This document shows positions 55,045 to 63,781 of a DNA stretch of 64,000 bases, piece after piece. Origin of the DNA: Reyranella sp. (GTDB lineage Bacteria > Pseudomonadota > Alphaproteobacteria > Reyranellales > Reyranellaceae); the NCBI RefSeq assembly GCF_030651995.1, contig NZ_JAUSBN010000021.1, positions 32,164 to 96,163 of the forward strand, written 5' to 3'. Position numbers and translations under genes: made by a program. Numbering within the stretch: the stretch's first letter is position 1; each line of letters opens with the position of its first letter. The notes beneath the pieces were generated by a model. That model did not search any database. It had not been told where the DNA came from and saw only the letters and a list, made by a program, of their open reading frames with translations.

Positions 55045-56190
55045 TCAGGCGTCGTCGGGCACGGTGAAACGGGCAGGCGACAGCGAGTCTTCGGTGACAC
55101 CGAGATCGGCGACCTCTGCCGGCAGGGGCTTGGCCAGCGCCAGCGCGGCGGCGAGCTGGCCGGCGGCGTAGCCGGTCTGGATGCCGTAGCCGCCCTGGCC
55201 CGCCAGCCAGAAGAAGCCCTCGACCTTCGGGTCGTAGCCCGCGACCAGGTTCTTGTCGTGCACGAAGGAGCGCAGGCCGGCCCACTTGTTCTTGATGCGC
55301 CGGATCTGCAGCGTGCTCGCCGTCTCGATGCGTTCGACGGCGGTGGCGACGTCGATTTCCTCGGGCTGGGCGTCGCAGGGCGGCGAGGGCGTCTCGTCGG
55401 CGAGCGAGCCCAGGAACTGCCCGACCTCGGGCTTGAAGTAGAAGCTCTCGTCGAAGTCGATCAGCATGGGCAGCGGCCCGAGGTCGAGCCCTTGCGGGGC
55501 GTCGAAGGTGAAGGCGGTGCGCCGCTTCGGCACCAGCCCGACCGGCACGCAGCCGGCGAGGCCGCCCAGCACGTCGGCCCAGGCGCCGGCAGCGTCGATG
55601 ATGTTGGCGGCGCGCACCGTTTCGCCGTCGCGCAACACCAAGGTCCACATCCCGTCGAGGCGGGTCAGGCCGGTGACCTCGGCGTTCAGCCGCAGCATGG
55701 CGCCTGCTGCGCGCGCGCCCTTCAGGAAACCGCCGTGGATCGCCGCCACGTCCATGTCGTCGGCTTCGGGCTCGAACACCGCGCCCCCGCCGACGGCTTC
55801 CGGCTTCACGATGGGCAGGCGGCGCAGCACCTCTTCCGGCTCCAGCCAGCGGACCGAGGGCACCAGCCGTGCATAATCCGCGGCGGCTTCCTTCACGGCC
55901 GCTTCCTGTCCGGCATGGCCCGCGACCAGCGCGCCGCGCGGCGTCAGCAGGGGATGGTCGGCGAAGCCCGGCGGCGGATTGCGATAGAAGCGGCCCGAGG
56001 CCACGGTGATGGCGCGGATCTGGGCGCTGCCATAGGTCTCCGAATGCAGCGCGGCGGAGCGGCCCGTCGTGTGATAGGCGGGCACGTTCTCGCGCTCGAG
56101 GATGATCACCTTCGCATGGGGGGCGAGGTGATAGGCGACGGAGACCCCGGCGATGCCGGCGCCGACGATGGCGAAATCGAAATCCTGCAT
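55045..56190 (-). CDS. FAD-dependent oxidoreductase (DAO family)
   Basis: A 381-residue protein. DFAIVGAGIAGVSVAYHL is the N-terminal FAD-binding GxGxxG motif, ILEREN carries the ribose-binding Glu, RSAALHSETYG is a DAO-family feature, and GQGGYGIQTGYAAGQLAA near the C-terminus closes the flavin site. It oxidises an amino acid or amine (for example glycine, sarcosine or a D-amino acid), with the substrate not known. The start at 56190 is chosen over an upstream in-frame ATG at 56235. It is divergent from the acyl-CoA synthetase gene. Confidence 0.9.
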   Translation of the reverse strand: MQDFDFAIVGAGIAGVSVAYHLAPHAKVIILERENVPAYHTTGRSAALHSETYGSAQIRAITVASGRFYRNPPPGFADHPLLTPRGALVAGHAGQEAAVKEAAADYARLVPSVRWLEPEEVLRRLPIVKPEAVGGGAVFEPEADDMDVAAIHGGFLKGARAAGAMLRLNAEVTGLTRLDGMWTLVLRDGETVRAANIIDAAGAWADVLGGLAGCVPVGLVPKRRTAFTFDAPQGLDLGPLPMLIDFDESFYFKPEVGQFLGSLADETPSPPCDAQPEEIDVATAVERIETASTLQIRRIKNKWAGLRSFVHDKNLVAGYDPKVEGFFWLAGQGGYGIQTGYAAGQLAAALALAKPLPAEVADLGVTEDSLSPARFTVPDDA

Positions 56191-56252
56191 GGGCGGCACA
56201 TTGCAAGGTCGATGCCGCGCCTGCAATAGTCGCACGCGAGGAAACGAGGCCC

Positions 56253-57773
56253 ATGAACATCGCCCATCTGCTGCTGGGCTCCGCGCAGGAGTTCCGCGAT
56301 CTGCCTGCGCTGGCCCGCGGAGCGTCGACGCACCTCACCTATCGGGAGCTGTGGCGGAAAGTCTCGGTGATGAGCACGCACTTCGCCGCCCGGTTCGGGC
56401 TCGCGCGTGGCGACCGCGTGGCCTTCGCCATGGCCAATTGCGTCGAATCGATCGAGGTCATGTACGCGATCTGGCATGCCGGCCTTTGCGCCGTGCCGAT
56501 GAACGCCAAGCTGCATGCCAGGGAATTCGCGTTCATCCTGGAGAATTCGGGCGCCAAGCTCTGTTTCGTGACGCCCGACCTCGCCGACACGATCGCCGAG
56601 GCCGCGCGGGAGGCGCCCGAACTGAAGGAGATCGTCGATGTCACGACGCGCTCCTACAGCTTCATGGCGGTGGGCGATCCGAGCCCGATCACCGATGCCC
56701 AGCCGACCGACCCGGCGTGGCTGTTCTACACGTCGGGCACCACCGGACGCCCCAAGGGCGCAACGCTGACGCACCGCAATCTGCTGGCGATGACGCTCAA
56801 CTACTTCGCCGACGTCGACCGCCCGCCGCCGGGTGGCTCGATCGTGCATGCCGCCCCGATCAGCCACGGCTCGGGCCTGTGGAACTTCCCGATGCTGGCG
56901 CGCGGTTCGGTGCAGGTCTTCCCGGAGAGCGGCAAGTACGAGGTGCCGGAGACGGTCGAGCTGATGAACCGCTGGCCGCAATGCTCGATCTTCCTCGCGC
57001 CCACCATGGTGAAGCGGCTGATCGAGCATGGCAGCGTGGCGGAGCTGAAGCCCGAGGCGCTGCGGCTCATCACCTATGGCGGCGCGCCGATGTACGTCTC
57101 GGACCTCAAGCGCGCGCTCGACCTGCTGGGCAACAAGCTGATGCAGCTCTATGGCCAGGGCGAGAGCCCGATGACCATCACCCATCTCAGCCGGGAGTAT
57201 CATTGGGACCGCACCCATCCATGCTGGGAGCAGCGCCTGGCATCGGCGGGACGCGCCGACACCTGCATGGAGGTGAGGGTGGTCGACGAGACGGGGCGCC
57301 CGCTTCCCGTGGGTGAGGTCGGCGAAATCATCTGCAAAGGCGATCCCGTGATGGCGGGCTACTGGAACAATCCCGAAGCCACGGCGCGCTCGCTGCGCGA
57401 CGGCTGGCTGTGGACCGGCGATGTCGGCGCCTTCGACGAGGAGGGGCTGCTGACGCTCAAGGACCGCTCCAAGGACATGATCATCTCGGGCGGCTCCAAC
57501 ATCTACCCGCGCGAGATCGAGGACGTGCTGAACCTCCATGCCGGCGTCGCCGAATGTTCGGTGGTCGGCCGGCCGCACCCGGAATGGGGCGAGGAGGTCG
57601 TGGCCTTCGTCGTGACGCGCGGCGGCCAGTCCCTGTCGCCAGCCGAGCTCGACAAGCTCTGCCTCGACAACATCGCCCGCTTCAAGCGCCCCAAGGACTA
57701 CCGGTTCATCGAGGCGCTGCCGAAGAACAACTATGGCAAGATCCTGAAGACGGAGCTGCGGAAGCTTCTCTGA
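56253..57773 (+). CDS. AMP-binding acyl-CoA synthetase family enzyme
   Basis: A 506-residue ATP-dependent ligase. The phosphate loop is FYTSGTTGRPKGATLTHR; YGQGESPMTITH is the A5 region, WTGDVGAFDEEG the Asp that binds the ribose, and LKDRSKDMIISGGSNIYPREIE the hinge; the catalytic Lys is in NNYGKILKTEL. It forms acyl-AMP, then acyl-CoA, from a carboxylic acid. The substrate may be an aromatic or medium-chain acid. A large inverted repeat separates it from the dienelactone hydrolase gene. Confidence 0.94.
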   Translation: MNIAHLLLGSAQEFRDLPALARGASTHLTYRELWRKVSVMSTHFAARFGLARGDRVAFAMANCVESIEVMYAIWHAGLCAVPMNAKLHAREFAFILENSGAKLCFVTPDLADTIAEAAREAPELKEIVDVTTRSYSFMAVGDPSPITDAQPTDPAWLFYTSGTTGRPKGATLTHRNLLAMTLNYFADVDRPPPGGSIVHAAPISHGSGLWNFPMLARGSVQVFPESGKYEVPETVELMNRWPQCSIFLAPTMVKRLIEHGSVAELKPEALRLITYGGAPMYVSDLKRALDLLGNKLMQLYGQGESPMTITHLSREYHWDRTHPCWEQRLASAGRADTCMEVRVVDETGRPLPVGEVGEIICKGDPVMAGYWNNPEATARSLRDGWLWTGDVGAFDEEGLLTLKDRSKDMIISGGSNIYPREIEDVLNLHAGVAECSVVGRPHPEWGEEVVAFVVTRGGQSLSPAELDKLCLDNIARFKRPKDYRFIEALPKNNYGKILKTELRKLL

Positions 57774-57782
57774 CGTGCGCAA

Positions 57783-57873
57783 CCCCCTCACCCAGCCTCT
57801 CCCCCTATCGGGGGAGAGGAGTTTGAGTTTCATGTTCCTCTCCCCCGATAGGGGGAGAGGCTAGGTGAGGGGG
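57783..57873. repeat. Inverted repeat built from CTCTCCCCCTATCGGGGGAGAG
   Basis: CCCCCTCACCCAGCCTCTCC and TCGGGGGAGAGGA (57783-57819) are inverted as TCCTCTCCCCCGA and GGGGAGAGGCTAGGTGAGGGG (57836-57873). Each arm is itself a hairpin. The transcript could fold into a cruciform-like structure and end transcription from the acyl-CoA synthetase gene. It is a different sequence class from the CCTTCG repeats. Confidence 0.8.
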
Positions 57874-57932
57874 TGACGAGGGCTGTTCGAGCCGGCATGG
57901 TTTCGCCGGGAAATTTCGAAGAGGACAATCAC

Positions 57933-58592
57933 ATGGGCAGTCTGATCGACTTCAAGCGTCCCGACGGATCGACCTGCAAGGGCTACCTGGCCGAGGCCGG
58001 GAAGGGCAAGCCGGGGATCGTCGTGATCCAGGAATGGTGGGGCCTCAACGACCAGATCTGCGGCGTCGCCGATCGCTTCGCGCGCCAGGGCTACAACGCG
58101 CTGGCGCCCGACCTCTACAAGGGCCGCGTGACCCAGAAGCCGGACGAGGCGAACCACATGATGAGCGGCCTCGACTTCGTCGGCGCCTCCGACCAGGACA
58201 TCGCCGGTGCGGTGCAGCACCTCGCCGGAATGGGTGGGAAGGTCGGCGTGATGGGCTTCTGCATGGGCGGCGCGCTGACCATCGCGGCCTGCGCCCGCGT
58301 CGGCGGCATTTCCTGCGGCGTGCCCTTCTACGGCATCCCGCCAGGCCAGCTCGCCGACCCGGCGAAGATCACTGTGCCGCTGCAGGGCCACTTCGCCAAC
58401 AAGGACGACTGGTGCACGCCGGCGGCCGTCGACGGGCTCGAGAAGACGATGAAGGGCGCGGGCCAGAGCCCCGAGATCTTCCGCTACGACGCCGCGCATG
58501 CCTTCGCCAGCGAGCGCAGCGAGGCCTATGACGTGAAGTCGGCCAACGCGGCGTGGGAGAGGATGCTCGAATTCCTGAAGAAGCACCTCTGA
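57933..58592 (+). CDS. Dienelactone hydrolase family protein (cytoplasmic)
   Basis: A 219-residue enzyme of typical DLH length. The nucleophile is Cys in GFCMGGAL, the acid is Asp in NKDDWCTP and the base is His in DAAHAFAS, so the Cys-Asp-His triad of true dienelactone hydrolase is intact. QEWWGLNDQI holds the usual Glu that activates the Cys. It probably opens a lactone in aromatic breakdown, perhaps with the upstream acyl-CoA synthetase. Compare the Ser-type secreted relative at 4032-5000. Confidence 0.93.
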   Translation: MGSLIDFKRPDGSTCKGYLAEAGKGKPGIVVIQEWWGLNDQICGVADRFARQGYNALAPDLYKGRVTQKPDEANHMMSGLDFVGASDQDIAGAVQHLAGMGGKVGVMGFCMGGALTIAACARVGGISCGVPFYGIPPGQLADPAKITVPLQGHFANKDDWCTPAAVDGLEKTMKGAGQSPEIFRYDAAHAFASERSEAYDVKSANAAWERMLEFLKKHL

Positions 58593-58619
58593 GCGACACC
58601 GAACTTTGACATCTTCCCC

Positions 58620-58744
58620 CGTCGTCCTGAGCGGAGCGCCAACGGCGCGTAGTCGAAGGACCTCTTTTCCCTTCGAGTCGTCGTGCGTCGGAAGAAAGGT
58701 CCTTCGACTGCGTCGCCCTTCGGGCGACTTCGCTCAGGACGACG
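58620..58744. repeat. Long inverted repeat (CGTCGTCCTGAGC type)
   Basis: CGTCGTCCTGAGCGGAGCGCC to AGTCGAAGGACCT (58620-58663) is inverted as AGGTCCTTCGACTGCG to TTCGCTCAGGACGACG (58697-58744). The core TCCTGAGC/GCTCAGGA unit matches 26400-26490. It lies immediately upstream of the MFS exporter gene. Confidence 0.8.
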
Positions 58745-58754
58745 GCGCTTGTCG

Positions 58755-60116
58755 ATGACGGTCCGTCCCGCCTTCGGCCTTGCGATCGTCGGGCTGGGCG
58801 CGTCGCTCGCCCCGCTCGACATCGCCGTCAACGTGGCGCTGCCGGCGATCACGGCCCATTTCAAGGTGGCACTGGGCGACGCGCAGTGGCTCGTGATCTG
58901 CTACGTGCTGGTCTACGGCTCGCTGATGCTGGTCTGCGGCAAGCTGGGCGACCTGTTCGGGCACCGGCTGATCTTCCGCATCGGCCTCGCGATCTCCGCC
59001 CTCGGCTGCGCGGCCTGCGCCGCGGCGCCGGACTGGCCGCTGTTCCTGTGGGCGCGCGGGGTCCAGGGCGTCGGCACGGCCTTGGCCCTGTCCTGTACGC
59101 CGGCGCTGGCCACCTCGCTGTTTCCCGAGAGCGACCGCACCAAGGCGCTGGCGGGCTTCGCCAGTACCATGGCCATTGCGGCCGCCATCGGCCCGTTCCT
59201 GGGCGGCGCGCTGGTCGAACTGTGGGGCTGGCCCGCTGTCTATTGGGTCCGCGTGCCGCTCGCGCTCGTTACGCTCGCTTTGTCCGGACTGCTGCCCTCG
59301 CCCAAGCCTGATTCACGGCCCTTCGATGCGCTGGGGGCGGTGCTGCTGGCGGCCTGCATGAGCACGCTGCTCCTGTCGCTCACCTTCTCGCAGCGCAAGG
59401 AGATCCCGGGCCCGTGGGCGCTGGCGATGGCCCTCGTCGCGCTGGCCCTGATCGTGGCTTATGTCCGCCGCGCCAACCGGGTGCCGGAGCCGATCATCCG
59501 GCCGTCGCTCTTCGCCGATCCGCGCTTCACGATCCCCAACGTGCTCAATGCGCTCGCCAACCTCGCGGGCTTCGCCATCCTGCTGCTGACGCCCTACTAC
59601 CTCGTGAACGTGCTGAAGCTGACGCCGCTGGGCGTTGGCATCGTGCTGGCGATGGCCTATGGCGGCAGCCTGATGGGAGCGCCGCTCTCGGCCTTCCTGG
59701 TGCGCCGCATCGGTCAGCGGCCGACGGTGTTCGCGGGCATCGCCGGCGTCGGCCTCGGCCTGCTGCCGCTGGGCTTCACCGGGATCGACACGCCGGTGCT
59801 CGTCGTGGCGGCGCTGCTGGTGCTGGAGGGGATGGGGCAGGGCCTGCTGACGGTCGCCTACACCGACATCGTCACGACCACCCTGCCGGCGCGCGACCGC
59901 GGCGTCGCCGGAAGCCTTTCTCTGCTGACCCGCACGATCGGCATCGTCGCCGGCGCCTCGGTGCTGACGGCATTGCAGGCATATGGAGCGCAGGGCTTCA
60001 TGAACATGGGCGGCTTCCTCGCGGGCTACCGCTTCGCCTTCGTGGCGGCGGGTGGCGGGCTGATCGCGGTACTGCTCCTGTCGCTCCTGTGGCCGAGAGC
60101 GTGGTCGAAGGAATGA
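58755..60116 (+). CDS. MFS transporter (EmrB/QacA-type, DHA2 family)
   Basis: A 453-residue protein with about 14 helices, typical of the 14-TMS DHA2 group. APLDIAVNVALPAI is the motif with the conserved Asp, GKLGDLFGHRLIFR is the A-type loop, and ALAGFASTMAIAAAIGPFLGGALVE is motif C of antiporters. It probably exports a drug or metabolite in exchange for H+. The ATG at 58755 is used; earlier in-frame codons lie in the inverted repeat. Confidence 0.93.
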   Translation: MTVRPAFGLAIVGLGASLAPLDIAVNVALPAITAHFKVALGDAQWLVICYVLVYGSLMLVCGKLGDLFGHRLIFRIGLAISALGCAACAAAPDWPLFLWARGVQGVGTALALSCTPALATSLFPESDRTKALAGFASTMAIAAAIGPFLGGALVELWGWPAVYWVRVPLALVTLALSGLLPSPKPDSRPFDALGAVLLAACMSTLLLSLTFSQRKEIPGPWALAMALVALALIVAYVRRANRVPEPIIRPSLFADPRFTIPNVLNALANLAGFAILLLTPYYLVNVLKLTPLGVGIVLAMAYGGSLMGAPLSAFLVRRIGQRPTVFAGIAGVGLGLLPLGFTGIDTPVLVVAALLVLEGMGQGLLTVAYTDIVTTTLPARDRGVAGSLSLLTRTIGIVAGASVLTALQAYGAQGFMNMGGFLAGYRFAFVAAGGGLIAVLLLSLLWPRAWSKE

Positions 60117-60120
60117 GCGG

Positions 60121-60420
60121 CTAGGCGGCCTTCGACAGGGTGCGCTCGACGATGCGGGGATCGCGTTCCAGAAGCGCCAGCAGGACCTTTGCCGGCCCAT
60201 CAGGCTTGCGTCGGCCCTGTTCCCAGTTGCGCAGTGTGCCGACCGAAACTCCGATGCATTGCGCAAAGGCTTCCTGGGACAGCTTCGTCCGGGCCCGTAT
60301 GGCCGCGACGTCGGTGCGTTGAACCACCTGGACGCGCGTTCCCGTCGTCGGCCGGCCGCGGGCATAGGCGCGCGCCTGATCCACGCTCTTCAGGAGGAGA
60401 TCGAAGTCCTTCTTCTTCAT
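60121..60420 (-). CDS. HTH antitoxin of a RelE/HigB-type module (HigA/NadS-like)
   Basis: A 99-residue protein. A Cro/C1-type helix-turn-helix is visible from about residue 38: IRARTKLSQEAFAQCIGVSVGTLRNWEQGRRKPDG. The N-terminal ~35 residues probably bind the toxin. Its ATG overlaps the toxin stop (ATGA), so toxin and antitoxin are translated from one mRNA with the toxin gene first. Two tandem palindromes just upstream of the toxin gene are the expected operator. Confidence 0.88.
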   Translation of the reverse strand: MKKKDFDLLLKSVDQARAYARGRPTTGTRVQVVQRTDVAAIRARTKLSQEAFAQCIGVSVGTLRNWEQGRRKPDGPAKVLLALLERDPRIVERTLSKAA

Positions 60421-60767
60421 TTTCCATCTCCAAAGTCTTTCAGGAGGATCTCAGATACGGCGATCAGGCGCCGGCGCTGCTCGTTGGTCAGATCGGCGGC
60501 GGTATTCTTGGCATAAACCATAAGGAGGACCGCCGGATATCCCTCCGAATGGAACCAGTAGATCAGGCGACCTCCGGCTCTCTTGCCGCGGCCTTGAAGG
60601 GCAATGCGCATCTTGCGCAGGCCTTTCGTGCCTTTGATCAGCACGCCCATCATCGGGGCACCTGCCACGGCATCGACGATAGCGGCTCGCTCTGCCTCGT
60701 CCAGCAGCTTGGCGGCCTGAGCGATGTAGAGTTCGGTTTCGACGACAGCCAGGAGCGAAGTCATCAT
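60417..60767 (-). CDS. RelE/HigB-type toxin
   Basis: A 116-residue protein from the ATG at 60767 (a second ATG follows at once). ALQGRGKRAGGRLIYWFHSEGYPAVLLMVYAKN is the RelE/HigB core, with the basic and aromatic residues that attack ribosome-bound mRNA in known relatives. The N-terminal helix includes IAQAAKLLDEAERAAIVDAVAG. No ribosome site precedes the ATG, so translation may be leaderless. It is bound by the downstream HTH antitoxin. Confidence 0.85.
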   Translation of the reverse strand: MMTSLLAVVETELYIAQAAKLLDEAERAAIVDAVAGAPMMGVLIKGTKGLRKMRIALQGRGKRAGGRLIYWFHSEGYPAVLLMVYAKNTAADLTNEQRRRLIAVSEILLKDFGDGK

Positions 60768-60775
60768 GGCAAATG

Positions 60776-60807
60776 TACGCCATTGGCGTATATGCGTCAA
60801 TGGCGTA
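60776..60807. promoter_or_regulatory. Tandem palindromic operator of the toxin-antitoxin operon
   Basis: TACGCCA-T-TGGCGTA (60776-60790) is a perfect 15-bp palindrome. A second, imperfect copy TGCGTCA-A-TGGCGTA (60793-60807) has its centre 17 bases away. Together they also form a 10-bp inverted repeat with a 12-base spacer. The site is 9 bases upstream of the toxin start, the usual place for autoregulation by antitoxin. Confidence 0.75.
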
Positions 60808-60836
60808 TGCTGCCCTTCTTTGCGCGACCACAGCCC

Positions 60837-61796
60837 TCAGGGCAGCTTGATATCGCCCTTCTTGATGATCGCCCCGAACATCGCGCTCTCGGCGCCGATC
60901 TGTGTCCTGAAATCCGCGGGGTTGAGATAGGTCACGCGCATGCCGCCATTGTGGACCTTGGTCATGATGTCGGGCGCGCGCAGGGCGTCGGCGATCGCCT
61001 TGTCGAGGCGCGCGATCGCCTCGGGCGAGGTGCCCGCAGGGGCGAGGATGCCGAACCAGGAATCGCCGCCTTCCTTGCCGTAGCCAGTCTCCTGCAGGGT
61101 CGGGACGTCCGGGAAATCCGGGTGGCGCACTTCGGCCAGCATCGCGAGGGCGCGCAGCTTGCCCGCCTTGATGTGCGGCAGGGTGGTCTGGTCGAATTGT
61201 GCCTGGATCTCGCCGGCCAGCAGCGCGTTGGTCGCGGGCGCGCTGCCACGATAGGGCACGTGCGTCATCCGTATACCGGCTTCGAGGCAGAGCATCTCGC
61301 CGAACAGGTGGGTGATGGTGGCGAGGCCGGCCGACCCGTAGTTCAGCTTGCCCGGATTGGCGTTCGCATAGGCCACGAATTCCGCGACCGTGTTGGCCGG
61401 CACCGACGGATGGACGGCGAAGGCGCCCCACGAGGTCGTCATGCGCGACACCGGGACGATGTCGCGATCGGGGTCGAACGGGATCGGCTGCAGGTGTCGC
61501 GTGATGCAGACCATCGCCGTCGTCGTCGTGAGGAAGGTGTGGTGGTCGACCGGCTGGTTCTTCACGAACTCGGCGCCGATCATGCCCGAGGCGCCGGCCT
61601 TGTTGTCGAACAGCACGCCCTGGCCGAGGAGCTGGGCGGCGCGCTCCATGACGATGCGGCTCGAAACGTCCGACGGGCCGCCGGGCGGATAGGGGATGAC
61701 GAGGCGGAGCGGCTTGGCGGGCCAGGGCGCCTGGGCGATCGCGGGCGACGCGAGCGCGGTTGCAAGGGCCGAGGCGGTGAACGCACGACGACGCAT
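60837..61796 (-). CDS. Tripartite tricarboxylate transporter substrate-binding protein (TctC family)
   Basis: A 319-residue periplasmic binding protein with a signal peptide (RRRAFTASALATALASPAIAQ). The TctC pattern PLRLVIPYPPGGPSDVSSRI at strand 1 and helix 1 is clear, with GASGMIGAEFVKNQ and TLQETGYG later. It binds a carboxylic acid. No TctA or TctB membrane genes are adjacent, so it is one of the orphan binding proteins common in some Proteobacteria. A GGAGGAGCG site precedes the start. Confidence 0.94.
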   Translation of the reverse strand: MRRRAFTASALATALASPAIAQAPWPAKPLRLVIPYPPGGPSDVSSRIVMERAAQLLGQGVLFDNKAGASGMIGAEFVKNQPVDHHTFLTTTTAMVCITRHLQPIPFDPDRDIVPVSRMTTSWGAFAVHPSVPANTVAEFVAYANANPGKLNYGSAGLATITHLFGEMLCLEAGIRMTHVPYRGSAPATNALLAGEIQAQFDQTTLPHIKAGKLRALAMLAEVRHPDFPDVPTLQETGYGKEGGDSWFGILAPAGTSPEAIARLDKAIADALRAPDIMTKVHNGGMRVTYLNPADFRTQIGAESAMFGAIIKKGDIKLP

Positions 61797-61890
61797 GGAC
61801 GCTCCTCCGTGTTTTCTTGTTGCCCGCAGCCTCCCACGCGGGCGCCGGTTCGGCCAGCCCGCCGCGCGAGCTTCGTGGTAGGCTCTCGCC

Positions 61891-62301
61891 ATGAAACGGT
61901 TTGCCGATCCCAGGGTGGCCGCAACGTTCAAGGCCTATCCGCCGGATGTACGCGCCCGGCTGATGGCGCTGCGCGAGACCATCTTCGAAGTCGCGGCGGC
62001 GACGCCCGATGTCGGCACGCTGACGGAGACCCTGAAATGGGGCCAGCCAAGCTATCTCACCGAAGAGACGGGCAGCGGCACCACCGTGCGTATCGACCGT
62101 TTGAAGGGCGACAGCGGCGGCCACGCCGTCTACTTCCACTGCCGGAGCGGGCTGGTCGGCCAGTTCCGCGAGCTCTATCCAGACACCTTCGCGTATGACG
62201 GCAAGCGGGCTATCAGGTTCGGGCCCGGCGACCGGCCGCCCTTAGGCGCGCTAAAGCACTGCCTGGCCCTCGCGCTCACCCATCACTTGCGCGCGAAGTA
62301 G
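61891..62301 (+). CDS. DUF1801 family protein
   Basis: A 136-residue soluble protein of the DUF1801/YdhG type. FKAYPPDVRARLMALRETIFEVAA, LKWGQPSYLTEE, and VYFHCRSGLVGQFRELYPDTF are typical blocks. The fold resembles the iron chaperone and AcrIF-like group, and the function is unknown. It overlaps the end of the deaminase gene by 19 bases on the opposite strand. Confidence 0.85.
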   Translation: MKRFADPRVAATFKAYPPDVRARLMALRETIFEVAAATPDVGTLTETLKWGQPSYLTEETGSGTTVRIDRLKGDSGGHAVYFHCRSGLVGQFRELYPDTFAYDGKRAIRFGPGDRPPLGALKHCLALALTHHLRAK

Positions 62302-62735
62302 CGGCTGCGCAGAGAGAGGCACTCCTCCTCGAGGATGCCGGTCGTGAACTTGATATCGGCGCCCACGAACTCGGCAAACGTCTCGACGGAGTAGCGGCCG
62401 AAGTTGCGTCCCACCGTCTTGAAGCGAAGGCCCAGCACCCAGTGGCCGACCTTGGCGTTCAGCAAGGCGCCGGCGCACATCGGGCAAGGCTCTACCGTTG
62501 TGTAGAGCGTCGTGCCCGACAGGTCGTCCGTGCCGAGCGTGCGGCATGCATCGGCAATGGCGTCGGTCTCCGCATGGATCAGCGAGTTGCCCGTGTGGAT
62601 GCGGTTGCGTCCGCGGCCGACGATTTCGCCGTCCCGCACGATCACCGCGCCAACGCCCATGTCGCCTTCCCTGTCCGCGACGGCGGCGAGGTCGAGGGCC
62701 TGTCGCATCATGGTCTCGTGATGGTTCGTGTCCAT
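62283..62735 (-). CDS. Nucleoside deaminase (CDA fold, guanine deaminase/TadA-like)
   Basis: A 150-residue zinc-dependent deaminase. The motif is HAETDAIADACR (His and catalytic Glu), with the two zinc cysteines in VEPCPMCAGALLNAKV. The start MDTNHHETMMRQALDLA is chosen; an ATG 12 bases upstream is also in frame. The C-terminal ECLSLRSRYF tail resembles small guanine or cytosine deaminases of this type more than tRNA-specific TadA. It should remove an amino group from a free base or nucleoside. Confidence 0.88.
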   Translation of the reverse strand: MDTNHHETMMRQALDLAAVADREGDMGVGAVIVRDGEIVGRGRNRIHTGNSLIHAETDAIADACRTLGTDDLSGTTLYTTVEPCPMCAGALLNAKVGHWVLGLRFKTVGRNFGRYSVETFAEFVGADIKFTTGILEEECLSLRSRYFARK

Positions 62736-62864
62736 GGCCCCGATCATGGACGGGGCGTGTCGCATCGTCACCATGATTCCAGACCGGCCGTTCGTGCTAG
62801 GCTCGACCTCAATCCTTCCCTCCCCGGAAGACGGGAGAGGAAGATGAAGCGGGAGCGGAGCGGC

Positions 62865-63686
62865 ATGTCGGGAAAACTGAAAGACACGGTGGCGATCGTC
62901 GTCGGGGCGGGCTCGAGCGGACCCGGCTGGGGCAACGGCAAGTGCACGGCGATCACCTTCGCGCGCGAGGGCGCCCGGGTGTTTTGCGTCGACCTGAAGC
63001 GGGCCGCCGCCGAGGAGACGGTGGGTCTGATCGAGAAGGAGGTCGGTCCCGGCGTTGCCGTCGCCTACGAGGCCAACGCCTCGAACAATGCCGACGTGAA
63101 GGCGATGGTCGACGCCTGCATGGCGAAGTGGGGCCGGGTCGACATTCTCGACAACAATGTCGGCATCGGCTCGCAGGGTGGGCCGGTCGAGTTGAGCGAG
63201 GACGAGTGGCATCGCGTGTTCGACGTCAACGTGAAGAGCTTCTTCCTCACGGCCAAGCATGTGCTGCCGATCATGGAGAAGCAGGGCAAGGGCGCGATCG
63301 TGAACGTGAGCTCGATCGCCTCGATCCGCAGCCCCAAGGGGATTTCGTACCTGGCCTACAATGCCAGCAAGGGCGCGGTGAACTCGCTCACCATGGCGAT
63401 CGCCTCGCAATATGCGGAGAAGGGCATCCGCTGCAACGCGATCCTGCCCGGCCTGATGCACACGCCGATGATCGACTTCCTGGCCGAGCAGTATGCCAAA
63501 AGCGAGAAGGACCATAACCAGGCCTACGAGAAGATGATCGAGATCCGCGACCGCGCCTCGCCGACCGGCAAGATGGGCACCGGCTGGGACACGGCCAATG
63601 CGGCGCTGTTCCTGGCTTCCGATCAATCGTCTTACGTGAACGGCCACCTGCTGGTGGTCGACGGCGGCATCACGGTGCGGGCCTAG
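62865..63686 (+). CDS. Short-chain dehydrogenase/reductase (SDR) family oxidoreductase
   Basis: A 273-residue SDR. The cofactor motif reads VVGAGSSGPGWGNGKCTA, an unusual insertion between the glycines of TGxxxGxG, a form seen in some bacterial SDRs. VDLKRA has the Asp of NAD-type enzymes, ILDNNVGIG replaces the usual NNAG, and the catalytic residues are Ser in VSSIASI and YNASK. The ATG at 62865 is preferred; an earlier in-frame ATG at 62844 is possible. The substrate is unknown. Confidence 0.88.
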   Translation: MSGKLKDTVAIVVGAGSSGPGWGNGKCTAITFAREGARVFCVDLKRAAAEETVGLIEKEVGPGVAVAYEANASNNADVKAMVDACMAKWGRVDILDNNVGIGSQGGPVELSEDEWHRVFDVNVKSFFLTAKHVLPIMEKQGKGAIVNVSSIASIRSPKGISYLAYNASKGAVNSLTMAIASQYAEKGIRCNAILPGLMHTPMIDFLAEQYAKSEKDHNQAYEKMIEIRDRASPTGKMGTGWDTANAALFLASDQSSYVNGHLLVVDGGITVRA

Positions 63687-63781
63687 AGCGTCGGGATTTC
63701 TAGGGGCCCCCGTTCTGATTGGGGGCTATCGCATGTGAGCTGAAGCGCCGTTGCCGTTCACTTTTCAAGAAAGTGAAAGGT

